This document shows positions 26,148-36,697 of a DNA stretch of 64,000 nucleotides, piece by piece; the stretch's first letter is position 1; the number at the start of each line of letters is the position of its first letter. This DNA comes from Leptodactylus fallax (lineage: Eukaryota; Chordata; Amphibia; Anura; Leptodactylidae). The position numbers and the translations under genes were made by a program. Below the pieces are notes generated by a model. It was not told the DNA's origin, made no database searches, and was given only the letters and a program-made list of their open reading frames with translations. The stretch spans positions 6,058,001-6,122,000 of the forward strand of contig CAMRHE010000076.1 in assembly GCA_947044405.1 (NCBI GenBank), read 5' to 3'.

Positions 26148-26345
26148 CAGGGGCGTAACTTGACAGGGTGCAGAGGGTGAAGTTGCACCCAGGCCCAAGA
26201 GTTTTAAGGGGCCCATAGGGTGTCAGATACTCATACAGTGTCCCTTCCCAACATAAGGATACCAGTACTAAAATCGATACATTGTATATGGGAGGCCTGG
26301 TACAGATTTTGCATCGGGGCCCAGATGTTTCATGTTATGCCTTTG
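26148..26345. mobile_element. Short hAT-like MITE, 198 bp
   Basis: The left end CAGGGGCGTAACTTGA and the inverted right end CAAAGGCATAACATGA form terminal inverted repeats. Flanks AGCAGAGG (26140-26147) and AGTAGAGG (26346-26353) match at seven of eight bases, consistent with an 8-bp hAT duplication. There is no coding capacity. The interior (GGGGCCCATAGGG, GCATCGGGGCCCAGATG) is palindrome-rich. Confidence 0.75.
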
Positions 26346-26353
26346 AGTAGAGG

Positions 26354-27691
26354 GCTGAGAATCATATTGAGTAAAATATTTGAAATTACAAGATTTGATA
26401 TCTAGTAATGTATTACTAATAAAATTTGATTTTATATTCTTACTTAAAGGGTTGTCTGGGGAGTATTAATTTAGGGACCTAGGAGAACTGGCAATGTCAC
26501 AACCCTCAGATCATGGGATCTAAAGCAGCTCTGACATCTCCTGGAGGAAGCTAAGGTGTCATATAGTCCGTTGTGATGTCATGTCCAGAATCATACAACA
26601 TAGTCACGTGATGTCATCATCTAATGCCTCTAGCTACAAATGTATGCTGCCGTTGAAGCTTGGAGTATGATGCTACAGTAATTTTTCTACATTTTATTGG
26701 TAAGTTGTTTCACTTCATTAAAAGAGTCCCAAAATTTATGTAAATAAAATTGATACCAATCCTAGACAATACCTTCAATTACTAGATTAGAATTCATTAA
26801 GTTGTAGTTGTGGGCTATATAGCTTTACAAGAACTGCCTCACCTTTAGATTTTGCAGATTGTTCTAATATGGCAATTGCTTCACAGTCTACCAAAGTTAT
26901 CCACCATTTTTATAAAAAAAGTGTCATTTTTCCAACATTTGTTGCCAATCATTTAAAAAATGTTACTGCTTTTCTTATCTGGAGCTTCTTCTTGTAAAAC
27001 ATCAACCTTATCATTTCTTAAGGTGGCTTTCGACAATGTCCTTCTTGTACGTAGACAATGACTTCTTCAGATTGGTTGTCTTATCTTTCATTTTTTCCAT
27101 TTTACTAATCCCCAAATGCATTTCTTATTAGCTTGGTCAACATGTATATCGGTTAGAAACAGGACAAGGTTTATCTGTTCCAACCAACCATCACCTAATG
27201 AGATCACCCACCCCACCTCCCCCCATTCAGAGTGATGATTCTTCTGGGTCATGAGCTTTCTGGCCATCCTGTTGTATCCATTAACAATGCAAAGATCACA
27301 ATGACAGCAGGTGGCTTGCATGCACTGTTTGGCGGCTTTCAAGTTGCCCTTTAAATAGTCTTGACCTAGGCCATGGCCTTAGCAGCCTTTCTTTAAATGT
27401 TATTTCCCTGGGAATACCACCGAAGGTTGCTAATGGCTTCTCTAATCTGTGAAGAACAATTGGCAAGAAGATTGTTTTAATGTTTTTAAGAAATTGCAAT
27501 GGAAATCATGTTGCAAACTCTAGTTTACATCTATATAATTTAATCTTTAGCGCCTTGTTTTTAGATTCCTTAGAGACCTACTAAGTAGAATATATTGCAT
27601 ATACAGATGTGTAGCATGAAGCTCCTGGTCCTGAATGCAAAATCTCTAACAGGGCCGCTACCTACCAGGTGCAGTTTACACCAGCTTTAAA
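26354..27691. other. Intergenic sequence, no gene recognised
   Basis: TTAAAGGGTTGTCTGGGGAG near 26443 is an isolated TTAA-type MITE end. The two minus-strand frames at 27088-27499 are adjacent, but neither shows a family I know, and the CA-rich text between them does not favour coding. Confidence 0.4.
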
Positions 27692-28849
27692 TAGAGATGA
27701 GCAAATCAGTTCGTACTGAGCCAGGTTCGACCCAAAAATTCCAAATTGTTCATTTTTTTACAGAACAAATGGAGATTCGTCTTGTGCTGACCAACGTAGC
27801 CTCCTTATTATACTTAGGGATCTCTTCAGACATCAGTGTATAAAAAGGGGAGGTGAAAAAAAAATGAAAAAACATTCACAGTCATCTTCCTTTACATCTT
27901 TTGGGCTTCCTTATGACATCTGGCATTCTCCTGGGGATGTCCAGTGCTCTTCTGTTATGTCATCGGACCAGGCTCCCTGTGATTGGGCCTCAGCAGTGAC
28001 ATGGGCATGCTGGGCGTCATGACATATATTATTTTATTTATTATGCTTACTTATATAGCGCCATCATATTCCGCAGCGCTTTACAGATATTGACAGTCAC
28101 TGTCCCATATAGGGCTCACAATCTATATTCCCTATCTTTATGTCTTTTGAGTGTGGGAGGAAACCGGAGTACCCGGAGGAAATCCACGCAAACACGCGGA
28201 GAACATACAAACTCCTTGCAGATGTTGTCCTTGGCAGGATTCGAACCCAGGATATCATAAAGCTTGGTGTTCCCATGTCACCGCTGACGTCACAGAAGAT
28301 ATTATGTCATTAGGACTGATCTGTATACCGGTTTCTTCGCATATGGCAAATTGGTGCTAGGGCTTGGGTTCGATTGCTATTTGTGTACCACTTAAAGCTA
28401 CTAGAGATGGAGAACATTGCAAAATTTGTTTCTAGAAGATTTACAAGGTTTTCCTGCAAGTTTTGTTTTGGACTGAACTTGAATAGAAGTGCTATTATTA
28501 AACACTCGGGTCTCTTCAAACCCCAAAGTTTGATAATCCGAGGCCTGGGGGAAGAGTGGAAAAATGTCCATGACCTCGGACCACTGACGTCACCCAGGAG
28601 GCTGGAATAGGCCAAAAGATACCAGATGCTGCGAGGGAGCCAGGGAAATGTAAGGGAAGCTGAGTATGACGATTTATTATTGTTCGCACCGCCCCGTGGC
28701 CTCCGATTATTATATTCTGAGGTCTAATGAGAGTCCAGAATATAATAATGATTTGTAGTTGTTGAACCCCAAAATTTCAGGTTTGGCGAAACCTGAAATT
28801 TTTCGAATACTTGCAACGAACCCAGCACGTTATGGTTCGTGCATCTCTA
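27692..28849. mobile_element. Hairpin-family element, copy E, with nested repeat
   Basis: TAGAGATGAGCAAATC on the left and GGTTCGTGCATCTCTA on the right are inverted ends about 1.16 kb apart. Hairpin arms occur at about 28505-28535 and 28700-28770, the latter as TATTATATTCTGAGGTCTAA and GAGTCCAGAATATAATAATG. The 8-base flanks GCTTTAAA and ATAGCTAT do not match, so the target duplication is lost or the ends are mis-set. A different repeat lies inside at about 28020-28260. Confidence 0.65.
28020..28260 (+). repeat. Interspersed repeat of the GGAGGAAACCGGAGTACC type
   Basis: Starts with an ATTATTTTATTTATTATGC stretch, then TATAGCGCCATCATATTCCG and later GTGGGAGGAAACCGGAGTAC, GGAGAACATACAAACTCC and GGATTCGAACCCAGGA. 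I recall this string as a widespread repeat in fish and amphibian genomes, but I cannot assign its exact family. GGATTCGAACC resembles a tRNA T-arm, so a tRNA-related SINE origin is possible. It is nested in copy E. Confidence 0.7.
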
Positions 28850-29516
28850 ATAGCTATGCCCCAGTATATACAGTATAGGTTATCTGTTACACATTTCACT
28901 CTCTTTTCATTTTCTATTCACAGAGGATCTGGGAGAGAAAATCTGCAAAGTCTCCTGAATGTACACAATCTCATCTGCTAGAATCATTAACATTGCTCCA
29001 GAGGTGTTATATTTCTGGTAAATTTCTATTGCTGCAAATTCTGTGCACATCACTGGAAAGAACTCAACTTGTCAGCAACAATTTAAAAAGAGATGTCTGA
29101 AAAGTAAAATTGCTAAAACAGCAACAAAGCTGCACTGAAGCAAATGAGGGCACGAGTAGTGAGATGTTGTCTTTCACGGTAACCAACGCTGCAAACAAGG
29201 ATCTCAACCACCCCTGAAAATAAGATTATCACAAGGTGTCCCGCTGCATGGTCCCCAATAATCAGCTGTCATCTGTGCGGGAACCAAGCCGTAAGTCTTC
29301 AGCTTGCCTACAGCGCCTTCACAGGAGAAATGTAATATTACACAATATCCTTCTCTGTGTTTTGCTATTTGTATTTTTATTATTAGACAATTTTAAAATT
29401 CAAGGGTAAAGAAAGAACAACCCAAGTTGTTGAATTTACTGCAAAATGTTTATTATGCATGTAAATACTGTTCAATGGGTGAAAATAAAGTAGGGTTTTA
29501 GGACCCAGAATAACCT
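28850..29516. other. Non-repetitive intergenic sequence
   Basis: Mostly unique-looking. A pyrimidine-rich stretch followed by ATTCACAG at about 28893-28922 resembles a splice acceptor, and one frame after it stays open for about 58 codons. No protein family is recognised and no partner exon is seen. 29225-29300 includes a fragment with AATAATCAGCTGTCATCTG, like the MITE family at 15880. Confidence 0.4.
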
Positions 29517-29853
29517 TTAAGGCCGAGGCCCCATGTGGCGTAAACAATGCGGTTTGGCCACGACGGAAAAGCCTTAGAAAAAAATGCGTCATTTTACAGT
29601 CATTACGAAAAAATACGCGTAGCGGAAATGCTGCGATTTTCAAAACCGTTGTGGTTTTGGAAATCGCAGCATGTCAATTATACCTACGGAAACGCCGGCG
29701 GTTTCCCTATAGGTATAATGGAAGCAGAAAGTCTACAGAGGAAAACTGTATGGACTTTCTATGAAAATTGCTGAGGAAAAATCTGCAATGCGTCGCCACC
29801 GGGTTTTTCCTGCAGCACTTTTTTGCTACAACCCGCTACGTGGGGCCTTAGCC
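29517..29853. mobile_element. Foldback MITE, GGCCGAGGCCCCA family, copy 1
   Basis: Left end TTAAGGCCGAGGCCCCATGT and right end ACGTGGGGCCTTAGCCTAA are inverted repeats. Both arms carry GCGGTTT/AAACCGC-type text, and the centre is near 29690. Further copies are at 29855, 32341, 32591, 36265, 58664 and 59217. Confidence 0.7.
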
Positions 29854-29854
29854 T

Positions 29855-30066
29855 AAAGCTGAAGCCCCACGTTGCAGAAATGCAGATTTTATTGTTGCTG
29901 ATTTTGCTGCAATTTTTTGAGCCAAAGCCAGGAGTGGAGAAGGATAAGAAGCTTCCTAGATATTTCCCATTCCTTTTGTAGCCATTCTTGGCTTTGGCTC
30001 AAAAAACCGCAGCAAAATCTGCAACAAAAACAGCTGCATTTCCAAATGTGAGACTACAGCCTTAAG
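29855..30066. mobile_element. Foldback MITE, same family, copy 2
   Basis: Follows copy 1 directly. AAGCTGAAGCCCCACGTTGC opens it and GAGACTACAGCCTTAAG closes it. Long arms pair: TTTTTTGAGCCAAAGCCAGG with TTGGCTTTGGCTCAAAAAAC, and GATTTTGCTGCA with TGCAGCAAAATC-like text. It is nearly a perfect hairpin of about 200 bp. Confidence 0.75.
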
Positions 30067-30344
30067 GACATGTTCACATTGCATAGACCTGCCCTAGGCA
30101 AATCTGCTGTGGATTTTTTTTTAATGAGCCCCAGAAATACACAGATGAAATGTGGATTTTGGCTGTGCATTGGTCATCAAAACTGTGCCAATATTAGCAG
30201 TTTTGTAATTCAGTGGAGGAGTGGAGCTCACCCATGTATTTTTAGCTTGTAATCTACAGAAATGGATTTTGTCAGGCACAGAATCTTCACAGTATAAACA
30301 TGGCGCAAAAGATTTCTTATCTGAAGGGAGAGGGACTTAGTTAG

Positions 30345-30735
30345 GGCTGTACGTTATTCCTGTACTGTCACATTACTGTGTACATTATCCCTGTACTGTC
30401 ACATCATTGTGTGTATTATCCCTGTACTGTGACATCACTGTGTGTATTATCCCTGTACTGTGACATCACTGTGTACATTATCCCTGTACTGTGACATCAC
30501 TGTGTATTATCTCTGTACTGTGACATCACTGTGTGCATTATCCCTGTACTGTGACATCACTGTGTGTATTATCCCTGTACTGTGACATCACTATGTACAT
30601 TATCCATATTCTATGACATCACTATGTGCATTATCCCTGTACTGTGAAACCGCTGTGCATGTTATTCCCATACTGTGACATCAATGTATGTATTATCCCT
30701 GTACTGTAACAGTACTATGTGCATTATGTACTTAG
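30345..30735. repeat. 31-bp minisatellite, about 13 copies
   Basis: The unit reads TATTATCCCTGTACTGTGAC followed by ATCACTGTGTG. Copies vary mainly at GTGTAC, GTGTGT and GTGTGC. One copy is shortened (ATCACTGTGTATTATC), and the later copies are more diverged. Confidence 0.93.
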
Positions 30736-32340
30736 TGTACTGCTAAAGTTCACCATAGTTGAGCCTCATTACAAGTTTTGCTATGGGGCCCTGTGGTTAT
30801 TTGCATACCCCAGTTGAGTGTTTGATATCTTATTTGTATCTAGTGGCTTCGGGCACATCATTGCCCCTTATGCAACTTATTAATACATGCTCATTATCAC
30901 ACATTGTCGAAGTCGTGAAATTAAGGCTGATACATCTTTATTGGTTACCACCACCAATGGCATGATTTACGATAATAGGTTTAGTAACGGCACAGGTTTA
31001 ATATGAATGCATTTTCAATGGATGAAAATTACACTGAAATTATTCCGATCGATACAAGAAGGTGAAACGCAGATCGTTGGCCTTCATTGGAAAGCTTTTA
31101 AAAAGAGCAACTTTAGGGTCAAGCGACTGGGCCATCAATACTGTTATACAGCTCAACCTTAGCTTTACCTAGAACACAGTAATTGCCATGTCATTAACAC
31201 TGTGTTAGATTTATGTAACCTCTGGCAGTATCACTATTTTCCAGGCCTGAAATATTGGAATCATTTCTCTGGTATCTGAAGAGTAATAAATCTTGGAATC
31301 TGTGATAGATCACTTTAAGAAAGCCATTTCCCATTGGAAGCAAAAACTCTCCATAGGCAGTACTCATCATCTCCATAATGATGACTTCAACTGTACGGTT
31401 ACCAAAAAAATTCTCCGAGGGGAGGGAGGGGAGACAAGCTGGCCAAAATACATAGTTTTGATTTGTTACCGATTCTCTTGGCATAATTGACCAAATAACT
31501 TATTCCTTGCCAGACGCTATAAGATACAATGTTGTTATGACACATCCATTAAAAGTGTTTTTGGAAACCGTCCATTTCATACCTTTTGACTCACATCAAA
31601 GGAGAGACTACAAAAGAATTCATATTTCTGCAGAACAAACCGAGCAAAAATTCTACTTTTTTAATATTTCTTTTTATAGATTTGCAGTCAGGACGGAGCA
31701 AAGAATGTGATCGGATATAAAATACAATATATAAGCCATATAGACAATACGTAAGCATGACAGTAGCGCCATAGTGTCCCAGGTCTGGGTCGCCGCCTCT
31801 TACTAATTATAGGACATAAATTGCTTCTAGCTCTGGGGGAACCTCCAGACGGAAACTTTTAGGACTTTTATTAAAAAGGGATTTTTATTTTTTCACAAAA
31901 TCATAAAAGGGATGATAAAAGTGTGTGAAACGTACGCCGCGCATCTCTCTGGGATTTTATAGGAAGTAGCCAAGTGTTAATATGGTCTGCTAGCTTCTCC
32001 GAACTTTGATTACAAGTAGATCCTGTCCTGTACAAGTGTGAAAATTGTAATACTGAAAAAAAAATTCTTAGGCTGAAGATACACAGTGGGGGATTGATCA
32101 AGACCTGTGTATTGTACACCAGGTTTGATCATCCCTGCGTGGCCGAAGGTTAGCCTGGTCTTGTTATAAATCTGAAACCTGAAATCTACACCAGCTCATA
32201 GACTCCAAAAGTGTCATGGTGTTCACCCTCTCCATGTGCTGCTGAGGCCCAATTGCAGGTCTTAGTGTGGACCTGGAGCCAATGACTTCAAGGAGAGAGT
32301 CATAAGGATATCTGGAGCAGTAGAGCTCAGGAAGGGTCAC
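30736..32340. other. Intergenic sequence, nothing recognised
   Basis: Non-repetitive to the eye. Overlapping short frames at 31194-31490 on opposite strands have no recognisable motif. Confidence 0.45.
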
Positions 32341-32990
32341 TAAGGCTGAGGCCTCACATTGTGGAAACGCAACTTTTTTGTTGCGAAAATGCATTGTGTA
32401 TTTTTTCCACAACGCTTTTAATTGTTTAATAGTTTTTCTCTGCGGACTTTCTGCACTTATTATATCTATAGGGAATAACTGACATGCTGTGATTTTCAAA
32501 AACGTGGGCGGATTTTTTTCTGCAATGTGTGGATGGGATTCACCAGAATTTCATTCTCTTTGCAGGTACTGTAAAATGCAGCGTTTTTTACCTTAGGCTG
32601 AGGCTCTACGTTGCGGAAACGCAGCTTTTTTAGTTGCAGATTTTGCTGAAGTTTTTTGAGCCAAAGCCAGGAGTGGATTGAGCAGAAGGTAGAAGTATAA
32701 GAATAAAAAAAGCTGCGATTCTGGAATGTGGAGCCTCAGCCTAAGGCAGAAATGTAGCTGCAAAAAACGTTACAGTACCGGCAAAGTGAATGAAATTGTG
32801 GCGAGTCCCATCCAAGCATATCAATTATTCCTTATAAGGTATAATAAGTGCTTAAGGTCCGCAGAAAAAAACTCAGCAAAAGCCCAATTAAAAGCGCTGT
32901 GGAAAAAAAAACATCAACGCGTTTCTGAAGCTTTTTTTCTGCACCGTTTTTCTACTGCGTTTCGCTACGTCGGGTCTTAGCATAAAGTGT
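32341..32990. mobile_element. Foldback MITE, GGCCGAGGCCCCA family, copy 3, interrupted
   Basis: Left end AAGGCTGAGGCCTCACATTG; right end CGCTACGTCGGGTCTTAGCA. Arms pair over more than 200 bp: for example TGGATGGGATTCACCAGAAT with ATTGTGGCGAGTCCCATCCA, and GGTACTGTAAAA with TTACAGTACC. A second copy of the same family (32591-32746) sits exactly at the centre. Confidence 0.75.
32591..32746. mobile_element. Foldback MITE copy 4, nested at the centre of copy 3
   Basis: CCTTAGGCTGAGGCTCTACG opens and GGAGCCTCAGCCTAAGG closes. The interior AGCCAAAGCCAGGAGTGGAT is shared with copy 2 and with the 36.6-kb copy. Confidence 0.75.
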
Positions 32991-32994
32991 TTTC

Positions 32995-33165
32995 TTCTTT
33001 TTGAATCTTATGCACCCTCCCTGACCTTCAATTATTATACACTGAGGCCTGAAGAGACCCCTGGATATAATAATGATTTGTTGTGACGAACCACCAAAAT
33101 TTGGGGTTTGGCCAAACCTGAAATTTTTGGAAAATTCTTAATGAACTTGGTTCATCTTTACTCAT
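32995..33165. mobile_element. Hairpin-family fragment, copy F
   Basis: ATTATTATACACTGAGGCCT and GAGACCCCTGGATATAATAA form the family hairpin. The right end GGTTCATCTTTACT is a decayed terminus. The left arm is missing. Confidence 0.6.
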
Positions 33166-35072
33166 GATGAATATAGTCAATGAGTGGTTGGCAAGTGGTT
33201 AACAAAGAATACTGTGGGCTGTATACTGTATGTCACTGTATGACTGTCCAGTGGTATACATCATAGCCTTCATTGCTGATATACCGCCAGAAATCCTTCA
33301 ATAGATACTTGTGACTGAAGACTCAAATGTGTTGAGAATAGAGTCCGAGTCTTTGCTAAAGTGGTCCTCTGGGACTTTGATGGCCTATCTAGTGCAGATA
33401 AGTACAATAAAGGTGGCCATATAATTTCAGTAGCTGTCAGTTGCTTGTTTATCCAATAGTTATTCCTCACAACCCCAGATATACATGCACACTTATCTCA
33501 GCCGAGCATGCATAAGTTCTCAATGGGGAAAGGGGCGTAAGCTGCTGTCAGACTCCACCGATGGCAACATATCTTCCTTAGAGCAAAAGGATCAAGTATT
33601 GAAATTCAGCATGTCCCATCCTTGTTTTCTCTGACAGAGAGTCAGGAAACCCCCAAACATATCAGATGAAATGGGCAGGTCCAGCTGATGTTGTTTTCAC
33701 ATGGCCTATCTGTTTGGGTGAATGTGCCAAATGGCAGCCCATTCACTTTAATATGACAAGCTAGGATGTCAGACACAGCGCCACTTATTTGCATAGGTTG
33801 TGTGCGGTACTGCAGCTCAGCCGCACACAATAAAATAGGACTGCGGTGCAATACTTCATATAGCACACGGCCAAGGGTGGCGCTGTTTCTGTAATAAAGC
33901 AAGCAATTGTAAGAGCCCCTATAATAAGGCATCAGATTGTGCTCCTTTACATTCAGCGTGGAGAATGTCAGAGAGCCTGGAATAAAATATCTTATCATTT
34001 AGGTTTGTCCAAAGCCATGGATCAGAGAAGAACAAATTGTTTAAAATAAGAAACAACTGAATCCAATAAATCAGCGGCGGCGATCGATAACAATTATGAT
34101 ATTCACTTCAGCGAGTCTCCGTGCCAATAATTGTAACAATGGAGAATGTTAAAGACTGAGAATACCGAAAAGCGTACAAATATCTAACACATGCCGGGAT
34201 TAATCCGCAGGATCAAACGCCGAAAAATCCCAGAATTACCTGGATAATATGGTCAGCGGGTTATTCCCCGCAGAATATGGATATACTGTATTCTATATGA
34301 AAGGATATACAACATTTATTAGAATGGATGGGAGGATTTTCTAAAGCATGAAAAATCTGACTGCTCATTTTTTTCCTTTAGGGAACGATGTATCATATCC
34401 ATAAATCCAATAACCTTCTTGTTTTTTTCTTAAAGAAACTTCTCTCCTTAGCGCTTTGTATCTGTATTTAACCCTTTCTGGCTTGCAATTTCCTGCATTA
34501 TCTTAATATTGCTATCCTTGCATTTTTTTTAATGTATACCTATAGGATATATGTGTAATATGTATAATATATGTTTTATACCCTTCTCCTATAAAATGTA
34601 AGAATATTAAAAATCACCAAGCATTTCCTAGACCACGTAAAGCGTATGTGAGGCACCCAAAAAAGCGGGTGACCGCCTCAACTCCCAGAAAAGGCAAATC
34701 CCCTGTGCCTTGTGGAATTTTCTTGCCTTTTATATGGGACTTCAGCACTGATGTCCGAAAAAAGGGCATTTTATGCCCCATATTACAATAAACAGGGTGT
34801 GCCAATGTTCAAAAGGGTGCGATGATTTCCAGAAGTGGAGTGACCTTTCCCAAAGAGAGTGTGATCTTGTCCGAAAATTGTAACAGCAAGTTGCACATGC
34901 TGTTCTCCCGGGTGCGGTGCTGCTGCCTGAATATTGGCACATATGATTTAAGGTATAAGGATAGGTCCTCAGTATGTGATCTGTCCAAAACTCGGACCCT
35001 GCACAGATCATCTGTTCTAGCAACCTCCAGGTGTTGGATGTTGCTAGTGGATGGGCAGCATGTGCGGCACCA
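33166..35072. other. Intergenic sequence, nothing recognised
   Basis: 33720-33900 may contain part of the CCGATCAGCTG MITE family (CAGCGCCACTTATTTGCATA, TACTGCAGCTCAGCCGCACA). 34020-34600 is non-repetitive and AT-rich. No gene. Confidence 0.4.
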
Positions 35073-35147
35073 GTCCTATACAAGTAATAGATAATACCCC
35101 TCCTATACAAGTAATAGATAATACCCCTCCTATACAAGTAATAGAAG
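35073..35147. repeat. 27-bp tandem repeat, nearly three copies
   Basis: CCTATACAAGTAATAGATAA followed by TACCCCT is repeated at 35076, 35103 and, truncated, 35130. Confidence 0.92.
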
Positions 35148-35465
35148 CAGTACTGCAGTTCCCCAGAACCACCACAATGCAGTATACAGGGTTGCTGTGC
35201 CACTCCTATGACTAGTATAAGAGCAGTGCTGCATGTGCCGCCTGTCCACTAGCAGCTTCCACCACTCGAGGCTGCAGATGATCGGTGTGGGTTTTGGGTG
35301 TCGAATCTTGACAGGTCTCATACTGATGACCTATCCACCAAAATTCATTTTGGGGCCTGAAAACCCCTTTTAGTCACACATGCCTTTCCCCTTTATGATG
35401 TACTCCAGACCATGGCAACCCCATGTCTTTCCCCTTCTAACCACTTAGGGGAGTTATCTGCCACT

Positions 35466-35745
35466 CTGTGTATGGTTAAGGCTAGGTTCACACTAGCACT
35501 CGCTATATGTTTGGGGTTTCCGTCCCCGAACCCACTTAAAATATGCGAAGAGAAAAGTCCTGCAAGCGGAACTTGTCTTTCCGCATTTTTCCGTATTTTT
35601 TGAGCGGAAACCCGGCGGACCCCATTATAGTCTATTGGGTCCGCGGGTTTCCACGGGTAACCGCTTTTTAAGCAGGTTAGCTTTCCATTTTTTGGGTCAC
35701 CAAGTGGACCTGAAGAATGGAAAGCCGAACGCAGGTGTGAATTGT
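35466..35745. mobile_element. Terminal-repeat element, AAGGCTAGGTTCACAC family
   Basis: The left end AAGGCTAGGTTCACACTAGC faces AACGCAGGTGTGAATTG on the right, an imperfect inverted repeat. Inner arms CCGGCGGACCCCATTATAGT and TATTGGGTCCGCGGG form a further palindrome. The same terminal motif occurs at 655-678 and 61641. Confidence 0.6.
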
Positions 35746-35854
35746 TGGCATTGGTGTCTGTCTGTGTTGTGCCTGCGCCATCACATCATACAATGTGCTG
35801 AGTGTTAGTTTCATGCTGAGCTCAATGTAATAGCATGGCACTGGGCGGAAAAGG

Positions 35855-36245
35855 CTAAAAGGGGTTTCCAGGAGTTACATATGAATGACTTATGCTTTGG
35901 ATAGGTCATCAATATCAGATTGTTGGGGCTCACAAATCCAGGATTCCCACTGATCAGCTGTTTGAGAAGACTTCAGCATTCAAGTAGCACAGCTGGCTTT
36001 TCACTGAATACCAAGCACAGCGCCATACATTGTATAGTGACTGTGCTTGGTATTGCAACTGAGTACCATTCACTTGAATAGGAGAGAGCTGCACACAGAT
36101 CATGTAATAATGTAATGGACCTGTGAAATGGAAGAGGAGCTCACCCAAATGCCTATTCCATTTCAAGCAGCTGAACTGTGGGGGTCCGACACCTGGGACA
36201 GATATCGATGACTTATCCTAAGGACAGGCCATCAATATGTAACAT
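35855..36245. mobile_element. MITE of the GATCAGCTGTTTGAG family
   Basis: AAAAGGGGTTTCCAGGAG on the left, then GGATAGGTCATCAATATCAG, whose complement CCTAAGGACAGGCCATCAAT lies near the right end. Interior AATACCAAGCACAGCGCCAT pairs with GTGCTTGGTATTGCAACTGA. A related copy is at 58841. Confidence 0.7.
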
Positions 36246-36264
36246 CCCCCACAAGAATAATTCC

Positions 36265-36697
36265 TTAAGGCCAATGCCCCACATAGTGGGCCGCAGCGAA
36301 AAAAACTCTGCGGAAAAAAATTCTCTGTGGACTTTCTGTTTCCATTATATATATATAGGGAAACCGCCGGCATTTCTGTACATATAATTGACATGTTGCA
36401 ATTTCCAAAATCTCTGCATTTTGTAAATCTCCGCATTTTCGCTGCGCATACTTTTCTGCGATGTGTGGATGGGATTCTGTAGAATCTCATCCTCTTTGCA
36501 GTGACTGTAAAATGCCGCGGTTTTTGCCGCACTGTTTCTTCCATGGTTTGGTCCTGCCTAAGGCCGAGGCCCCACATTGTGTAAATACTACGTTTTATTG
36601 TTGCAGATTTTGCAGCAGTTTTCTGAGCCACAGCCAGAAGTGGATTTAGCAGAAGGTAGAAGTATAAGATTAGAAAAACATGGCTGCTTTCTTTCAA
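36265..36697. mobile_element. Foldback MITE, GGCCGAGGCCCCA family, two joined copies
   Basis: TTAAGGCCAATGCCCCACAT starts the first. CCTAAGGCCGAGGCCCCACA at about 36557 starts a second, truncated copy with GAGCCACAGCCAGAAGTGGA. GGATGGGATTCTGTAGAATC is shared with 32515. Confidence 0.65.

Noticed and set aside
27088..27499. Two adjacent minus-strand frames that might be a split gene
   Set aside because: Neither shows a known domain, and the overlap is a different frame rather than an obvious frameshift of one protein.
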